A stretch of 7,508 nucleotides of DNA from Candidatus Hodarchaeota archaeon (GCA_016839955.1 JAEOTI010000434.1:1-7508); one strand, 5' to 3'. Positions 1 through 6,578 are shown, counted from the first letter of the stretch. Translations and numbers: made by a program. The notes: a model not told the origin generated them from the sequence alone.

Positions 1-233
1 CGAAGAATCTGTTGTGAAGTTTGAGCAGGTAAGTTCTTATAGTTCTTAGATTGTTGAACATCCTTAAGAAGCCAGTTTAAGGTATTATAACGGATCCACT
101 CATTAGTCTTAAAGAACCATTGTCGAATAATGTAATTTGTTTCGTTATAGAGGTTTTTGGACGAATGGGCTAATGCTCGTAGCGTTGGAGTTGGTTTTAG
201 CCAGATTTCTTCTGTTCGGCAACTCACTGCCAT
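1..233 (-). CDS. tnpB: TnpB (IS200/IS605 OrfB) N-terminal part, cut by the window edge
   Basis: TnpB proteins are RNA-guided DNA nucleases encoded by IS200/IS605-type elements; the guide RNA comes from the right end, beyond this window. Reading the minus strand from ATG at 233, the frame stays open for 77 codons to base 1, so only the N-terminal part is present. It contains TEEIWLKP (residues 7-14), SKNLYNETNYIIRQ (25-38) and LPAQTSQQIL (68-77), which match the N-terminal region of archaeal IS1341-type TnpB: the 'SKNLYNeaNYiiRQ' helix and the 'Y..LPAqtsQQiLr' segment. The RuvC-like nuclease residues and zinc ribbon would lie outside the window, so activity cannot be judged. An in-frame ATG at 248 would add MRERR. 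I prefer 233 because a GAGAGAG purine run lies just before it. No tnpA is visible upstream. The visible part has no frameshift or stop. Confidence 0.85.
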   Translation of the reverse strand, partial: MAVSCRTEEIWLKPTPTLRALAHSSKNLYNETNYIIRQWFFKTNEWIRYNTLNWLLKDVQQSKNYKNLPAQTSQQIL

Positions 234-267
234 TCTTCTCTCTCTCATATTTGAATAGACTGGTTGT

Positions 268-277
268 CCTTAAATAG
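268..277 (-). promoter_or_regulatory. Candidate TATA box for tnpB
   Basis: Read on the minus strand this is CTATTTAAGG, a TATA-like box. A transcript starting about 25 bases downstream would begin near 247, at or just before the two possible tnpB ATGs (248 and 233), giving a leaderless or very short-leader mRNA. AT-rich sequence produces such boxes by chance, so this is tentative. Confidence 0.3.
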
Positions 278-435
278 TTTGGAGAGACTGCCTTGAAAAT
301 TTGCAATGAATTGTTTGATACTATCATTTGATAACATTTGAAACAAAAGAATCAATTAGTTATTACATATCAAATACTAATCTGGAACTGACAAAAGTTA
401 CAAAAGATCGAAAAATGAGATTCTTTTAGAAAATC

Positions 436-451
436 CCACAGCTGATTGTGG
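436..451. repeat. Small hairpin, candidate left end of the tnpB element
   Basis: CCACA (436-440) and TGTGG (447-451) form a 5-bp stem with a 6-base loop. IS200/IS605 elements have short subterminal hairpins instead of terminal inverted repeats, and this one lies about 200 bases upstream of the tnpB start, a plausible distance for a left end. On the minus strand it is preceded by TTTAAT (465-470), which resembles the short AT-rich target motifs 5' of TnpB elements. If right, the element boundary falls near 465, only about 30 bases before the zinc-ribbon gene. A 5-bp stem is weak evidence by itself. Confidence 0.35.
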
Positions 452-496
452 CATTTATCTCGGCATTAAAGGAAAAAATGGAAATATATTGTAAGA

Positions 497-688
497 GTGA
501 TTATATTGACTAGTTCTTTACCTGTTACATCTTGTTCTTCTTGCCAGCGTGTTATTCCACCAGATGATACTGGCTCAGCAAAATTTCATTGTCCTAATTG
601 TGGATTAATAGAGATACGACGGTGTTCGCTCTGCAGATATCGTGGCAATGAATTTGTTTGTCCTAATTGTGGATTTAAGGGACCATAA
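497..688 (+). CDS. Small zinc-ribbon protein, HVO_2753/DUF1610 type
   Basis: This 63-residue protein carries four CxxC knuckles: C13/C16, C32/C35, C43/C46 and C55/C58, arranged as CSSC, CPNC, CSLC and CPNC-G. That is enough for two zinc sites. The spacing and the 'RxCxxCRYRGNEFVCPNCGFxGP'-like tail match the archaeal HVO_2753-type zinc-finger family (DUF1610), whose genes commonly lie directly upstream of aEF1B, as here. The family is thought to bind RNA or ribosomal components; no reaction is established. The start is GTG at 497; the only ATG nearby (478) is out of frame and quickly stopped. TTG at 506 is an alternative, with a GAGTGA purine stretch 5 bases before it; either start leaves all cysteines intact. 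It is 48 bases from aEF1B and is probably the first gene of the operon. Confidence 0.85.
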   Translation: MIILTSSLPVTSCSSCQRVIPPDDTGSAKFHCPNCGLIEIRRCSLCRYRGNEFVCPNCGFKGP

Positions 689-736
689 ACCAAAATTTCT
701 CACATCAACTAAAAATTAGCTCTGGAGAATTGTAAA

Positions 737-1021
737 ATGGGAAATGCACTTACTGTTTTAAAGGTGATTCCTAAATCACCGGAAGTAGATCGAAACGCCC
801 TTATAGAACAGATAAAAAACGAATTAACTCCGGATGGAGTCGAAGTTCTAAAAACGGAAGAACAACCACTATATTTTGGTTTGTTCTCTTTATTCATATA
901 TCTCAAACATGCAGACAGTGAGGAAGGATCAGAAGTACTAAACGCTCTGCATGAGGATATTCAAGCATTAGACGTTGTTGAAAGCGTTGATGTTGAAGCT
1001 CAAACATTAATGCAATCGTAG
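737..1021 (+). CDS. Translation elongation factor aEF1B (EF-1 beta), guanine exchange factor
   Basis: aEF1B exchanges GDP for GTP on aEF1A in the cytosol and so recharges the factor that brings aminoacyl-tRNA to the ribosome. The 94-residue product is a single EF1-GEF domain, close to the usual archaeal length of about 90. It shows the ferredoxin-like pattern of the family: strand 'LTVLKVIPKSPEVDR' (5-19), helix 20-30, the signature 'PLYFGLFSL' (44-52, equivalent to the archaeal P-x-A-F-G-L-x-A-L motif), strand 'FIYLKHAD', then a helix and a final 'VVESVDVEAQTLM' strand (80-92). The ATG at 737 has a GGAG Shine-Dalgarno sequence at 724-727, nine bases upstream. It sits between the zinc ribbon and cdc48, a recurrent archaeal order. 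Confidence 0.93.
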   Translation: MGNALTVLKVIPKSPEVDRNALIEQIKNELTPDGVEVLKTEEQPLYFGLFSLFIYLKHADSEEGSEVLNALHEDIQALDVVESVDVEAQTLMQS

Positions 1022-1078
1022 ATTAATAAGAACTTTTTTGCCAACTATACCCTACCAGAGGAGCGGGGAATACTATAC

Positions 1079-3271
1079 ATGACAAAAGAATTGGTTCTCA
1101 AGGTTGCTGAAGCCCGACAAAGAGACATTGGTCGAGGGAAAGTCCGAATTTCTGATGGGGATATGCGAACTATTGGAATTACCACGGGAGATGTAGTTGA
1201 AATTGTTGGGAAAAAAACTACAGCAGCTATTGCTTGGCCAGCTTATGTCAAAGATCAGGGTGCAGGCATCATTCGCATGGATGGCATTATCAGAAGAAAT
1301 TCTCGGGTTTCTCTTGAAGAAAAAGTTTCCATTCAACGGGCAGAAGTTAAAGTAGCTAGGACAGTGGTACTCGCTCCAACTGAATATGTTCCTCTTGATT
1401 TTGGCTTTGAAGTCTTTGTTAAAAGGAAATTATTAGGCTATCCAGTTACAACTCATGATACAGTCTTGATACCCATCCTTGGAAGAGCGTTACCCTTTGT
1501 AGTAAACTCTATTAGTCCTCCCGATGTTATTACACTAATCACTGACACTACACGCCTAAAAGTATCCGAAAAACCGGTTTCAGAAATTGAAATAGTGGGC
1601 AAAGATAGAATTTCATATGAAGATATTGGTGGTTTGGGTGACGCAATCCTCAGAATCCGTGAAATGGTCGAACTGCCCTTAAAACATCCTGAACTATTTC
1701 TGAAACTTGGAATCGATCCACCCAAAGGTGTATTATTACATGGGCCACCAGGCACTGGTAAGACCTTGTTAGCTAAAGCCGTAGCTAATGAATCAGATGC
1801 ACATTTTATCCCCATTCAAGGCCCAGAAATCATGTCAAAATTTTATGGGGAAAGTGAGGCCAGATTAAGAGAAATATTCAAAGAAGCAGAGGAAAATGCA
1901 CCTTCAATTGTCTTTATCGATGAGATAGACGCCATAGCACCGAAAAGGGAAGAAGTAACGGGTGAAGTAGAACGTCGTGTGGTTGCGCAAATTCTTGCAC
2001 TAATGGATGGGCTACAAAGTCGAGGTGAAGTCATCGTTATTGGCGCTACGAACCGACCAAATGCCCTCGATACGGCTCTTCGACGTCCAGGACGATTCGA
2101 TAGAGAAGTCGAGATTGGAGTACCTGATAAAAACGAACGTTTTGAAATTCTACAAATTCATACACGCCGTATGCCAGGAATCGAGAATGTTGATCTAGAA
2201 CTGCTGGCGACTATAACTCATGGATTTGTGGGGGCGGATCTAGCAGCCCTTGCCCGAGAAGCTGCAATGAGAACTTTGCGTGAACGATTACCAGACATTG
2301 ATCTTGAAGCTGATACTATACCTACAGAAGTCCTAGAACAGCTAATGGTTGAAACAAGGCATTTTGATTCTGCATTAAAAGAAATTCAGCCTTCTGCAAT
2401 TAGAGAAGTGTTTTTAGAAGTCCCAAATGTTAAGTGGGCAGATGTTGGCGGCTTAAACGAGCCCAAACAAGAATTGATTGAAACAGTGGAATGGCCTATA
2501 CGAGAACGGGAAGCTTTTGATAATATTGGAATTGAACCACCAAGAGGTATCTTACTTTATGGTCCACCCGGATGTGGTAAGACTCTCCTTGCCAAAGCTG
2601 TAGCTAATGAAAGTCAAGCAAATTTTATTAGTATTAAAGGTCCAGAATTAATATCTAAATGGGTAGGAGAATCTGAAAAAGCTATTCGTGAAATTTTTAG
2701 AAAAGCTAGACTTGCTTCCCCTGCAATAATATTTTTTGATGAATTGGATAGTATTGCCCACCGACGGGGTACTGGAGACTCAACATTAGTAAACGAAAGA
2801 GTAATGTCCCAGTTACTAACTGAATTGGATGGTTTAGAACCTTTAAGAGATATTGTGGTAATAGGGGCAACCAATCGTCCAGATATCATTGACCCAGCTC
2901 TTTTACGCCCTGGACGATTTGATCGCTTAATTTACATTTCTTCCCCAAAGGACGAAACTCGAGAAAAGATTCTTGAAATTCATTTAAGTCGGATGAAGCT
3001 AGATGATGATGTAATTATCACAAAATTAGTTGAGATGACGAAGGATTTTACAGGTGCTGATATTGATGGATTGTGCCGCGAAGCTGGTATGATGGCACTC
3101 CGAGAAGACCTAAAGGCTAAAATTGTTAAATATCAACATTTTGAGGAAGCATTAAAGAAAGTCCATGGTAGTTTAACACAAGAAATGATACGTTGGTATG
3201 CTGAACTAGAGAAAAAGCTTCAAAAAAGAGGAGCCGGACTAAAAACTACTACTAAACCAATTTTTGGTTAA
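1079..3271 (+). CDS. cdc48: Cdc48/p97/VAT-family AAA+ ATPase, two AAA domains
   Basis: This homohexameric unfoldase uses ATP to extract and unfold proteins. The 730-residue product has the full layout: N-terminal double-psi barrel and CDC48 domain 2 (about 1-165), D1 (about 180-400) and D2 (about 450-690). D1 has Walker A GPPGTGKT (222-229), Walker B D281-E282, sensor N325 and arginine fingers R336/R339. D2 has Walker A GPPGCGKT (495-502), Walker B D554-E555, sensor N599 and fingers R610/R613. Pore loops are KFYG (254-257) in D1, as in archaeal VAT, and KWVG (527-530) in D2. All key residues are present. The cysteine in the D2 Walker A and the DELDSIA stretch resemble eukaryotic p97 more than typical VAT. 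The chain ends in I-F-G, resembling the Hb-Y-X tail that docks on 20S proteasomes. ATG 1079 has GGGG 10 bases upstream and GAGGAG slightly further. Confidence 0.96.
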   Translation: MTKELVLKVAEARQRDIGRGKVRISDGDMRTIGITTGDVVEIVGKKTTAAIAWPAYVKDQGAGIIRMDGIIRRNSRVSLEEKVSIQRAEVKVARTVVLAPTEYVPLDFGFEVFVKRKLLGYPVTTHDTVLIPILGRALPFVVNSISPPDVITLITDTTRLKVSEKPVSEIEIVGKDRISYEDIGGLGDAILRIREMVELPLKHPELFLKLGIDPPKGVLLHGPPGTGKTLLAKAVANESDAHFIPIQGPEIMSKFYGESEARLREIFKEAEENAPSIVFIDEIDAIAPKREEVTGEVERRVVAQILALMDGLQSRGEVIVIGATNRPNALDTALRRPGRFDREVEIGVPDKNERFEILQIHTRRMPGIENVDLELLATITHGFVGADLAALAREAAMRTLRERLPDIDLEADTIPTEVLEQLMVETRHFDSALKEIQPSAIREVFLEVPNVKWADVGGLNEPKQELIETVEWPIREREAFDNIGIEPPRGILLYGPPGCGKTLLAKAVANESQANFISIKGPELISKWVGESEKAIREIFRKARLASPAIIFFDELDSIAHRRGTGDSTLVNERVMSQLLTELDGLEPLRDIVVIGATNRPDIIDPALLRPGRFDRLIYISSPKDETREKILEIHLSRMKLDDDVIITKLVEMTKDFTGADIDGLCREAGMMALREDLKAKIVKYQHFEEALKKVHGSLTQEMIRWYAELEKKLQKRGAGLKTTTKPIFG

Positions 3272-3278
3272 ATTTAAT

Positions 3279-3284
3279 GGAGTG
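3279..3284 (+). promoter_or_regulatory. Shine-Dalgarno site deciding a TTG start
   Basis: GGAGTG lies 8 bases before TTG at 3293. It supports this non-AUG start for the small gene after cdc48. The ATG at 3277 and GTG at 3282 that overlap this site are in other frames and stop within a few codons. Confidence 0.6.
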
Positions 3285-3292
3285 TTAGTCGT

Positions 3293-3559
3293 TTGGTAGG
3301 AAATAATATCTGGAGAACTACACCATTAGCTCATGCGATCATGCAATGTCTAGAAATGCGTGATGGAATTGCTCTTGACTCAGATTTACGAGGTCTTCTT
3401 GAAAATATGCAAGTTGAGTGGACACTAAAAGATCTCAACAATACACTTTTGCATTTAGAAATCTCCGGACTGATTCATGTTATGCGAATAAAAAAGGGAA
3501 CAATGAGAATAATGAAAATCGAGGAAGACCAGTCCTTTTTAGCGGTCGAAGAAGATTAG
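3293..3559 (+). CDS. Small winged-helix-like protein encoded after cdc48
   Basis: The 88-residue product is not assigned to a named family. Its pattern suggests a winged helix: helix 11-22 (PLAHAIMQCLEM), helix 29-40, a third helix 44-60 (TLKDLNNTLLHLEISGL), then IHVMRIKKGTMRIMKI (61-76) as a beta wing. I recall small archaeal proteins that begin with a similar 'IWRTTPLA.AI...LE' stretch, but no function is known to me. It could bind DNA, or be a protein-binding winged helix. The acidic tail EEDQSFLAVEED is unusual for a DNA binder. It follows cdc48 by 21 bases on the same strand, so the two are probably co-transcribed and may work together. TTG 3293 is chosen for its Shine-Dalgarno site; the next in-frame ATG (3341) would delete the conserved-looking N-terminus. 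Confidence 0.75.
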   Translation: MVGNNIWRTTPLAHAIMQCLEMRDGIALDSDLRGLLENMQVEWTLKDLNNTLLHLEISGLIHVMRIKKGTMRIMKIEEDQSFLAVEED

Positions 3560-3587
3560 ATTCACAAATTTTTCAAACATCACTTAA

Positions 3588-4535
3588 TTATGATTTGTTC
3601 TTGATATTCAAAGAGTCCAGTGTTATACAAACATTGCATATTTCAGCATTAGTAGGTTCTTTGCATATTTGACACAAATCGAGTTTCATATCCTCAGTCT
3701 CGCTTTTTGTTGAGAAAAGACGGTCATGAAATCGTAAAATGGATTTTAAAGTGTTCGATCTCTTTTCTTCCTGAGAAATCAGAAAACTTCTTACATCATT
3801 TCGCATGGCAGTCATCGCATAAGGACAATCCTCGTCATGATAGTCAATATTCTGTGCTATAGCGTAAAGTTGAATTTCACGTTCAGTAATTTCAACAAGC
3901 GGTTTAATTCGAGGAATTAATTGAGGATGTTTCTGCACCGGTGTTCGAGTCATTCTTTTGAATCGAATTGAATCACCTCTAAGGAAATTAAGAAGACAAG
4001 TTTGTGCTTCATCGTCAAGATTATGTCCCGTAGCTAACTTTGTGGCACCAATAGCTCTAGAGGAGTTATTAAGCGCTCTTCGTCTTAGTTTTCCACAGAT
4101 AGAACATGGTTTTTGTCCAAAATTCTGAGTGTGCGCTTTTTGAACTAAATCATCTAAGCTATATCCAAATTGCTCCTCAAATGAAGTCACTACGATCTTT
4201 TTATTGTTTTTTTCAGCATTTAGTTGAGCAATTCGTAATGCGTTCTCACGATATCCACTAATCCCCTCATCGATAGAAATTACAGTAATTTGACTTAAAG
4301 GATGAACTTTTTGTAGCTTTATCATAACATCTAGGAGAACTGTGCTATCTTTACCCCCAGAAAGACCAATGGCAATATGGTCTCCTTCTGCCAGCATCCT
4401 ATAACGGTTGACGGTTCTACGAACTTTATCTTGAATATAATTAGAAAAACAGATTCTGCATATCAATTTTAGAGGATCATTCAATTGTGTGAAAGCGACT
4501 TTTCCACAATCGCATTTTTTTTGATTTGAAGTCAC
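3588..4535 (-). CDS. tRNA 2-thiolation enzyme, Ncs6/NcsA/TtuA family (TIGR00269-like)
   Basis: This family activates a tRNA uridine with ATP and replaces O2 by sulfur, at wobble U34 (NcsA/Ncs6) or at T54 (TtuA); the sequence alone does not separate the two. The 315-residue product has an N-terminal zinc knuckle (C8, C10, C26, C29), the PP-loop ATP motif SGGKDS (59-64), PCSIC with C144/C147, GHNLDDEAQT (170-179), C237 in DEDCPYA, and a C-terminal zinc knuckle (C288, C291, C300, C303). C144, C147 and C237 match the three ligands of the TtuA [4Fe-4S] cluster. The two zinc knuckles separate it from bacterial TtcA. Sulfur usually comes from a ubiquitin-like carrier (SAMP2, TtuB, Urm1); none is in the window. 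The start is GTG at 4535, with AGAGG ten bases upstream. It is last in the prefoldin operon, 34 bases after the DUF3194 gene. Confidence 0.9.
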   Translation of the reverse strand: MTSNQKKCDCGKVAFTQLNDPLKLICRICFSNYIQDKVRRTVNRYRMLAEGDHIAIGLSGGKDSTVLLDVMIKLQKVHPLSQITVISIDEGISGYRENALRIAQLNAEKNNKKIVVTSFEEQFGYSLDDLVQKAHTQNFGQKPCSICGKLRRRALNNSSRAIGATKLATGHNLDDEAQTCLLNFLRGDSIRFKRMTRTPVQKHPQLIPRIKPLVEITEREIQLYAIAQNIDYHDEDCPYAMTAMRNDVRSFLISQEEKRSNTLKSILRFHDRLFSTKSETEDMKLDLCQICKEPTNAEICNVCITLDSLNIKNKS

Positions 4536-4569
4536 AAGGAAAGCGCCTCTTAATTGCCACCGTTAATGC

Positions 4570-4887
4570 CTACTGACGCATTTTCGCTTGCCAAGTTGCT
4601 ATTTTGGGCTCTAATAACTTGAAGGCGTGATCTACAGCTTGATCTAGAAGGTCTTTTTCATCATCAATCGTTGAAAATGGAGAAATGTCTGCTTCAAGTG
4701 ATATGGAGACTTCTAATTCAAAATTCGTTGTTACATCAATTTCAATTTCGATCTCGTCATTCAGGAGATCAGCTCCAATTTGTGACTTTAAAAATTGATG
4801 AATTTGAATGTAGAACTCACTAATTATCTCGGATAACTCTGATTCTACTGACTCTGTCTGTGAAGTAGCTGTGTCTTGATTAGCCAT
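4570..4887 (-). CDS. DUF3194-like protein between prefoldin beta and the tRNA thiolase
   Basis: The 105-residue acidic protein has a polar N-terminal tail (1-13), a helix (about 14-38), two strands (EIEIEIDV, about 45-52, and FELEVSISLEADI, about 57-69) and a C-terminal helix (75-100). This helix-strand-strand-helix plan, the acidic strands and the position directly after prefoldin beta fit the archaeal DUF3194 family, which has this neighbourhood in many archaea. No biochemical role is known. The link to prefoldin suggests a role in folding or near the ribosome, but that is inference from gene order. Its ATG lies 6 bases after the prefoldin stop, so translational coupling is likely. The Shine-Dalgarno match (CGGGA) is weak. 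Confidence 0.7.
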   Translation of the reverse strand: MANQDTATSQTESVESELSEIISEFYIQIHQFLKSQIGADLLNDEIEIEIDVTTNFELEVSISLEADISPFSTIDDEKDLLDQAVDHAFKLLEPKIATWQAKMRQ

Positions 4888-4893
4888 ACTCGA

Positions 4894-5265
4894 TTATCCC
4901 GCAAGTCTTGTTTGACCTTGTAATTGTTCTTGTACCTTCTTTTGCATTTCATCTAATTTCTGCTTGGTACGCATTCCACTCTTTTCTATAGTTGATTTAT
5001 GGAGAGAGAGAACTTCTTTCTTATCTTCAAGGTCTTCTTTTACATTTGATGCCACCGATTCAAACATAATATTACCTGCAGCTTTGTAAATCTTAAAATC
5101 TTCAGGTAGATTCTCTAATTCCTTTAATGAAGATTCGATTTCTCTAATTTGTTGCGAGAGTTGTTCTACTTGAACCACAGCTGAACGATATTGTTGATCT
5201 AATTGCTGTAACTGGCGTATCTGCTCTTGTATTGCCGGTGGAATATTGATCCTGTCTGCACTCAT
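4894..5265 (-). CDS. pfdB: Prefoldin beta subunit
   Basis: Prefoldin is a hexamer of two alpha and four beta subunits that holds unfolded chains in its tentacle-like coiled coils and passes them to the thermosome. The 123-residue product matches a beta subunit: an N-terminal coiled coil (about 10-52, rich in Q, E and L), a short beta hairpin region containing LPEDFKIYKAAGNIMFES (53-70), which corresponds to the family's 'LPdd..vYk.vGnllv' motif, and a second coiled coil (about 75-115). Length is typical of archaeal beta subunits (about 115-125). A strong GGAG Shine-Dalgarno site (5275-5278 on the minus strand) lies 9 bases before the ATG. It is the first gene of a three-gene minus-strand operon and is divergent from the radical SAM gene. 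No alpha subunit gene is in the window. Confidence 0.92.
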   Translation of the reverse strand: MSADRINIPPAIQEQIRQLQQLDQQYRSAVVQVEQLSQQIREIESSLKELENLPEDFKIYKAAGNIMFESVASNVKEDLEDKKEVLSLHKSTIEKSGMRTKQKLDEMQKKVQEQLQGQTRLAG

Positions 5266-5328
5266 TTATTTTTTCTCCGGAATCTGTCAATCTACTCAAA
5301 TATCTCTTTGTTTAGATAGCTAATCAGT

Positions 5329-5345
5329 ATTGTTAACATAACAAT
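5329..5345. promoter_or_regulatory. Perfect 7-3-7 inverted repeat, candidate operator
   Basis: ATTGTTA (5329-5335), spacer ACA, TAACAAT (5339-5345): both arms match perfectly. It lies between the divergent prefoldin and radical SAM genes, about 63 bases from either start and about 20 bases upstream of the radical SAM TATA candidate. A dimeric regulator could act there on one or both promoters. The regulator is unknown. Confidence 0.45.
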
Positions 5346-5366
5346 CGAAAAGCCAACTAAAAAACC

Positions 5367-5375
5367 TAAATTATA
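5367..5375 (+). promoter_or_regulatory. Candidate TATA box for the radical SAM gene
   Basis: TAAATTATA, preceded by an A-rich stretch (5360-5364) that could act as a BRE. A start site about 25 bases downstream falls near 5395, just ahead of ATG 5409, and would place TTG 5388 outside or at the very edge of the transcript. It therefore also argues for the ATG start. Confidence 0.4.
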
Positions 5376-5394
5376 GGTAAGTTTGTATTGAAGT

Positions 5395-5398
5395 GGAG
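5395..5398 (+). promoter_or_regulatory. Shine-Dalgarno site deciding the radical SAM start
   Basis: GGAG ten bases before ATG 5409. The upstream in-frame TTG 5388 has only a weaker AGGT (5375-5378) and would put this GGAG inside the coding region. ATG 5409 is preferred. Confidence 0.5.
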
Positions 5399-5408
5399 CT
5401 ATTATTTA

Positions 5409-6578
5409 ATGGAAAATACACAGGGGATGCTAAAAGAGTTTGATTGGGGAGGTCTCTTATTGGGTCATCTTCCAAAAGGGTGTGAACAATGCCTAGAAGG
5501 GGCTAAATCAGTTATTTTCGTAACAGGCAAATGTGGGAATCCATCCTGTAAATTTTATTGTCCAATATCACTTAATAGGCGTGAAAAAGATTTATTATTC
5601 GTGAATGAAAATAATTTTGGAAAATGGGACCCAAAAAAGCATTTAGAAGGTTTAATTCAGGAAATCAGTAGAGCAAATAGTGAAGGAGCGTCATTCACCG
5701 GTGGTAATCCTCTTCTTGTCCCTGAAAGAGTAGAAAAAATTGGAGAGGCACTAAAAAAACATTTTGGGGAAAAATTTCACCTTCATCTCTATGCTCCAAT
5801 AAGAGGATTAGATGATAAGATCTTGGAAAATCTACAATTAGTCATTGATGAAATTAGGTTTCATCCTACCTCAATTGAACAGCTAGAAAAACTTGAAAAC
5901 ATCTTTTTATTAAATTGGGAGGTTGGAATAGAAATACCTGCTTTTCCAGGCCAAGACAACTACTTATTTGAAATTGCTTGCTGGCTTGGGGATAGAACAT
6001 CATCCCTTGGCTACACTCCATTCCTTAACATCAACCAATTAGAGTTTAGTGAATCTAATTATCGTGAATTGATGGATCGAGGATTTAAAAGAGATGAAAA
6101 ATCAATTGCTGCTGTTTATGGGAGTGAAGAAACGGCAAGAAAAGTGGTGGAAAGAGTATTTCATGAAAAGGTTCCTATTAACCTTCATTATTGTCCAAGT
6201 CAAGCAAAAGACTCAATCCAACTTCCTAACAGGCTTTTACGTTATGCAAGAAATACCGCTCAACCATTTGATATCATTAGAGAAGAAGGTCCTCATAGAG
6301 GATTATTGATCCGGGGAGTGGTTCGAGGGATTAACACATTAGATAAAAAACAAAAAGACATTTTAAGTAAAATTCTCCTTCAAGAATTGGAAATTCCAGA
6401 AGAGGAGTTAATTTGGGATTCTAATAAGAACAGATTCCTAATTAATCCATTAATACTAGAAGAATTAGGAATTTCCATAAGAAAACTTGGAGAAAGTTAT
6501 AATTTATCGCTAGAGATAGGCTTTTTAGAAGAATATCCCACTTCTGACGGATTAGAAACTGGATTTGATCCAATTTAA
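5409..6578 (+). CDS. Radical SAM protein, COG2108-like, with C-x4-C-x3-C cluster motif
   Basis: Numbered from ATG 5409, the product has 389 residues. GCEQCLEGAKSVIFVTGKC (24-42), CPIS (51-54), RR..DLLFVNE and a GASFTGGNPLL block (93-103) match an uncharacterised archaeal radical SAM family related to pyruvate formate-lyase activating enzyme (COG2108). The cluster cysteines appear to be C42, C47 and C51, a C-x4-C-x3-C spacing, where the canonical motif is C-x3-C-x2-C. GGNP takes the place of the usual GGEP SAM-binding motif. HLHLYAPI and IDEIRFHP (146-153) fit successive barrel strands. C25 and C28 (CEQC) and C262 (HYCP) might hold another metal. The roughly 110-residue C-terminal part (about 280-389), including the stretch GLLIRGVVRGI, is probably a separate domain. 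Substrate unknown. It appears to be a single-gene unit. TTG 5388 would add seven residues. Confidence 0.85.
   Translation: MENTQGMLKEFDWGGLLLGHLPKGCEQCLEGAKSVIFVTGKCGNPSCKFYCPISLNRREKDLLFVNENNFGKWDPKKHLEGLIQEISRANSEGASFTGGNPLLVPERVEKIGEALKKHFGEKFHLHLYAPIRGLDDKILENLQLVIDEIRFHPTSIEQLEKLENIFLLNWEVGIEIPAFPGQDNYLFEIACWLGDRTSSLGYTPFLNINQLEFSESNYRELMDRGFKRDEKSIAAVYGSEETARKVVERVFHEKVPINLHYCPSQAKDSIQLPNRLLRYARNTAQPFDIIREEGPHRGLLIRGVVRGINTLDKKQKDILSKILLQELEIPEEELIWDSNKNRFLINPLILEELGISIRKLGESYNLSLEIGFLEEYPTSDGLETGFDPI

Noticed and set aside
145..327. A 60-codon minus-strand open frame
   Set aside because: It overlaps the tnpB N-terminus in another frame and has no recognisable features; tnpB is the convincing frame.
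1453..2889. Several minus-strand open frames inside cdc48 (1453-1815, 1843-2034, 2614-2889)
   Set aside because: They lie antisense to a gene with every AAA+ motif intact and encode no recognisable motif.
3418..3672. An 84-codon plus-strand open frame
   Set aside because: It overlaps the winged-helix-like gene in a different frame and runs antisense into the thiolase gene; its composition looks random.
3588..4535. Identification of the thiolase as bacterial-type TtcA (s2C32)
   Set aside because: Zinc knuckles at both ends and the C144/C147/C237 ligand pattern match Ncs6/NcsA/TtuA, not TtcA.
5388..5408. TTG 5388 as start of the radical SAM gene
   Set aside because: GGAG ten bases before ATG 5409 and the TATA candidate at 5367-5375 both favour the ATG; the TTG start is not excluded.
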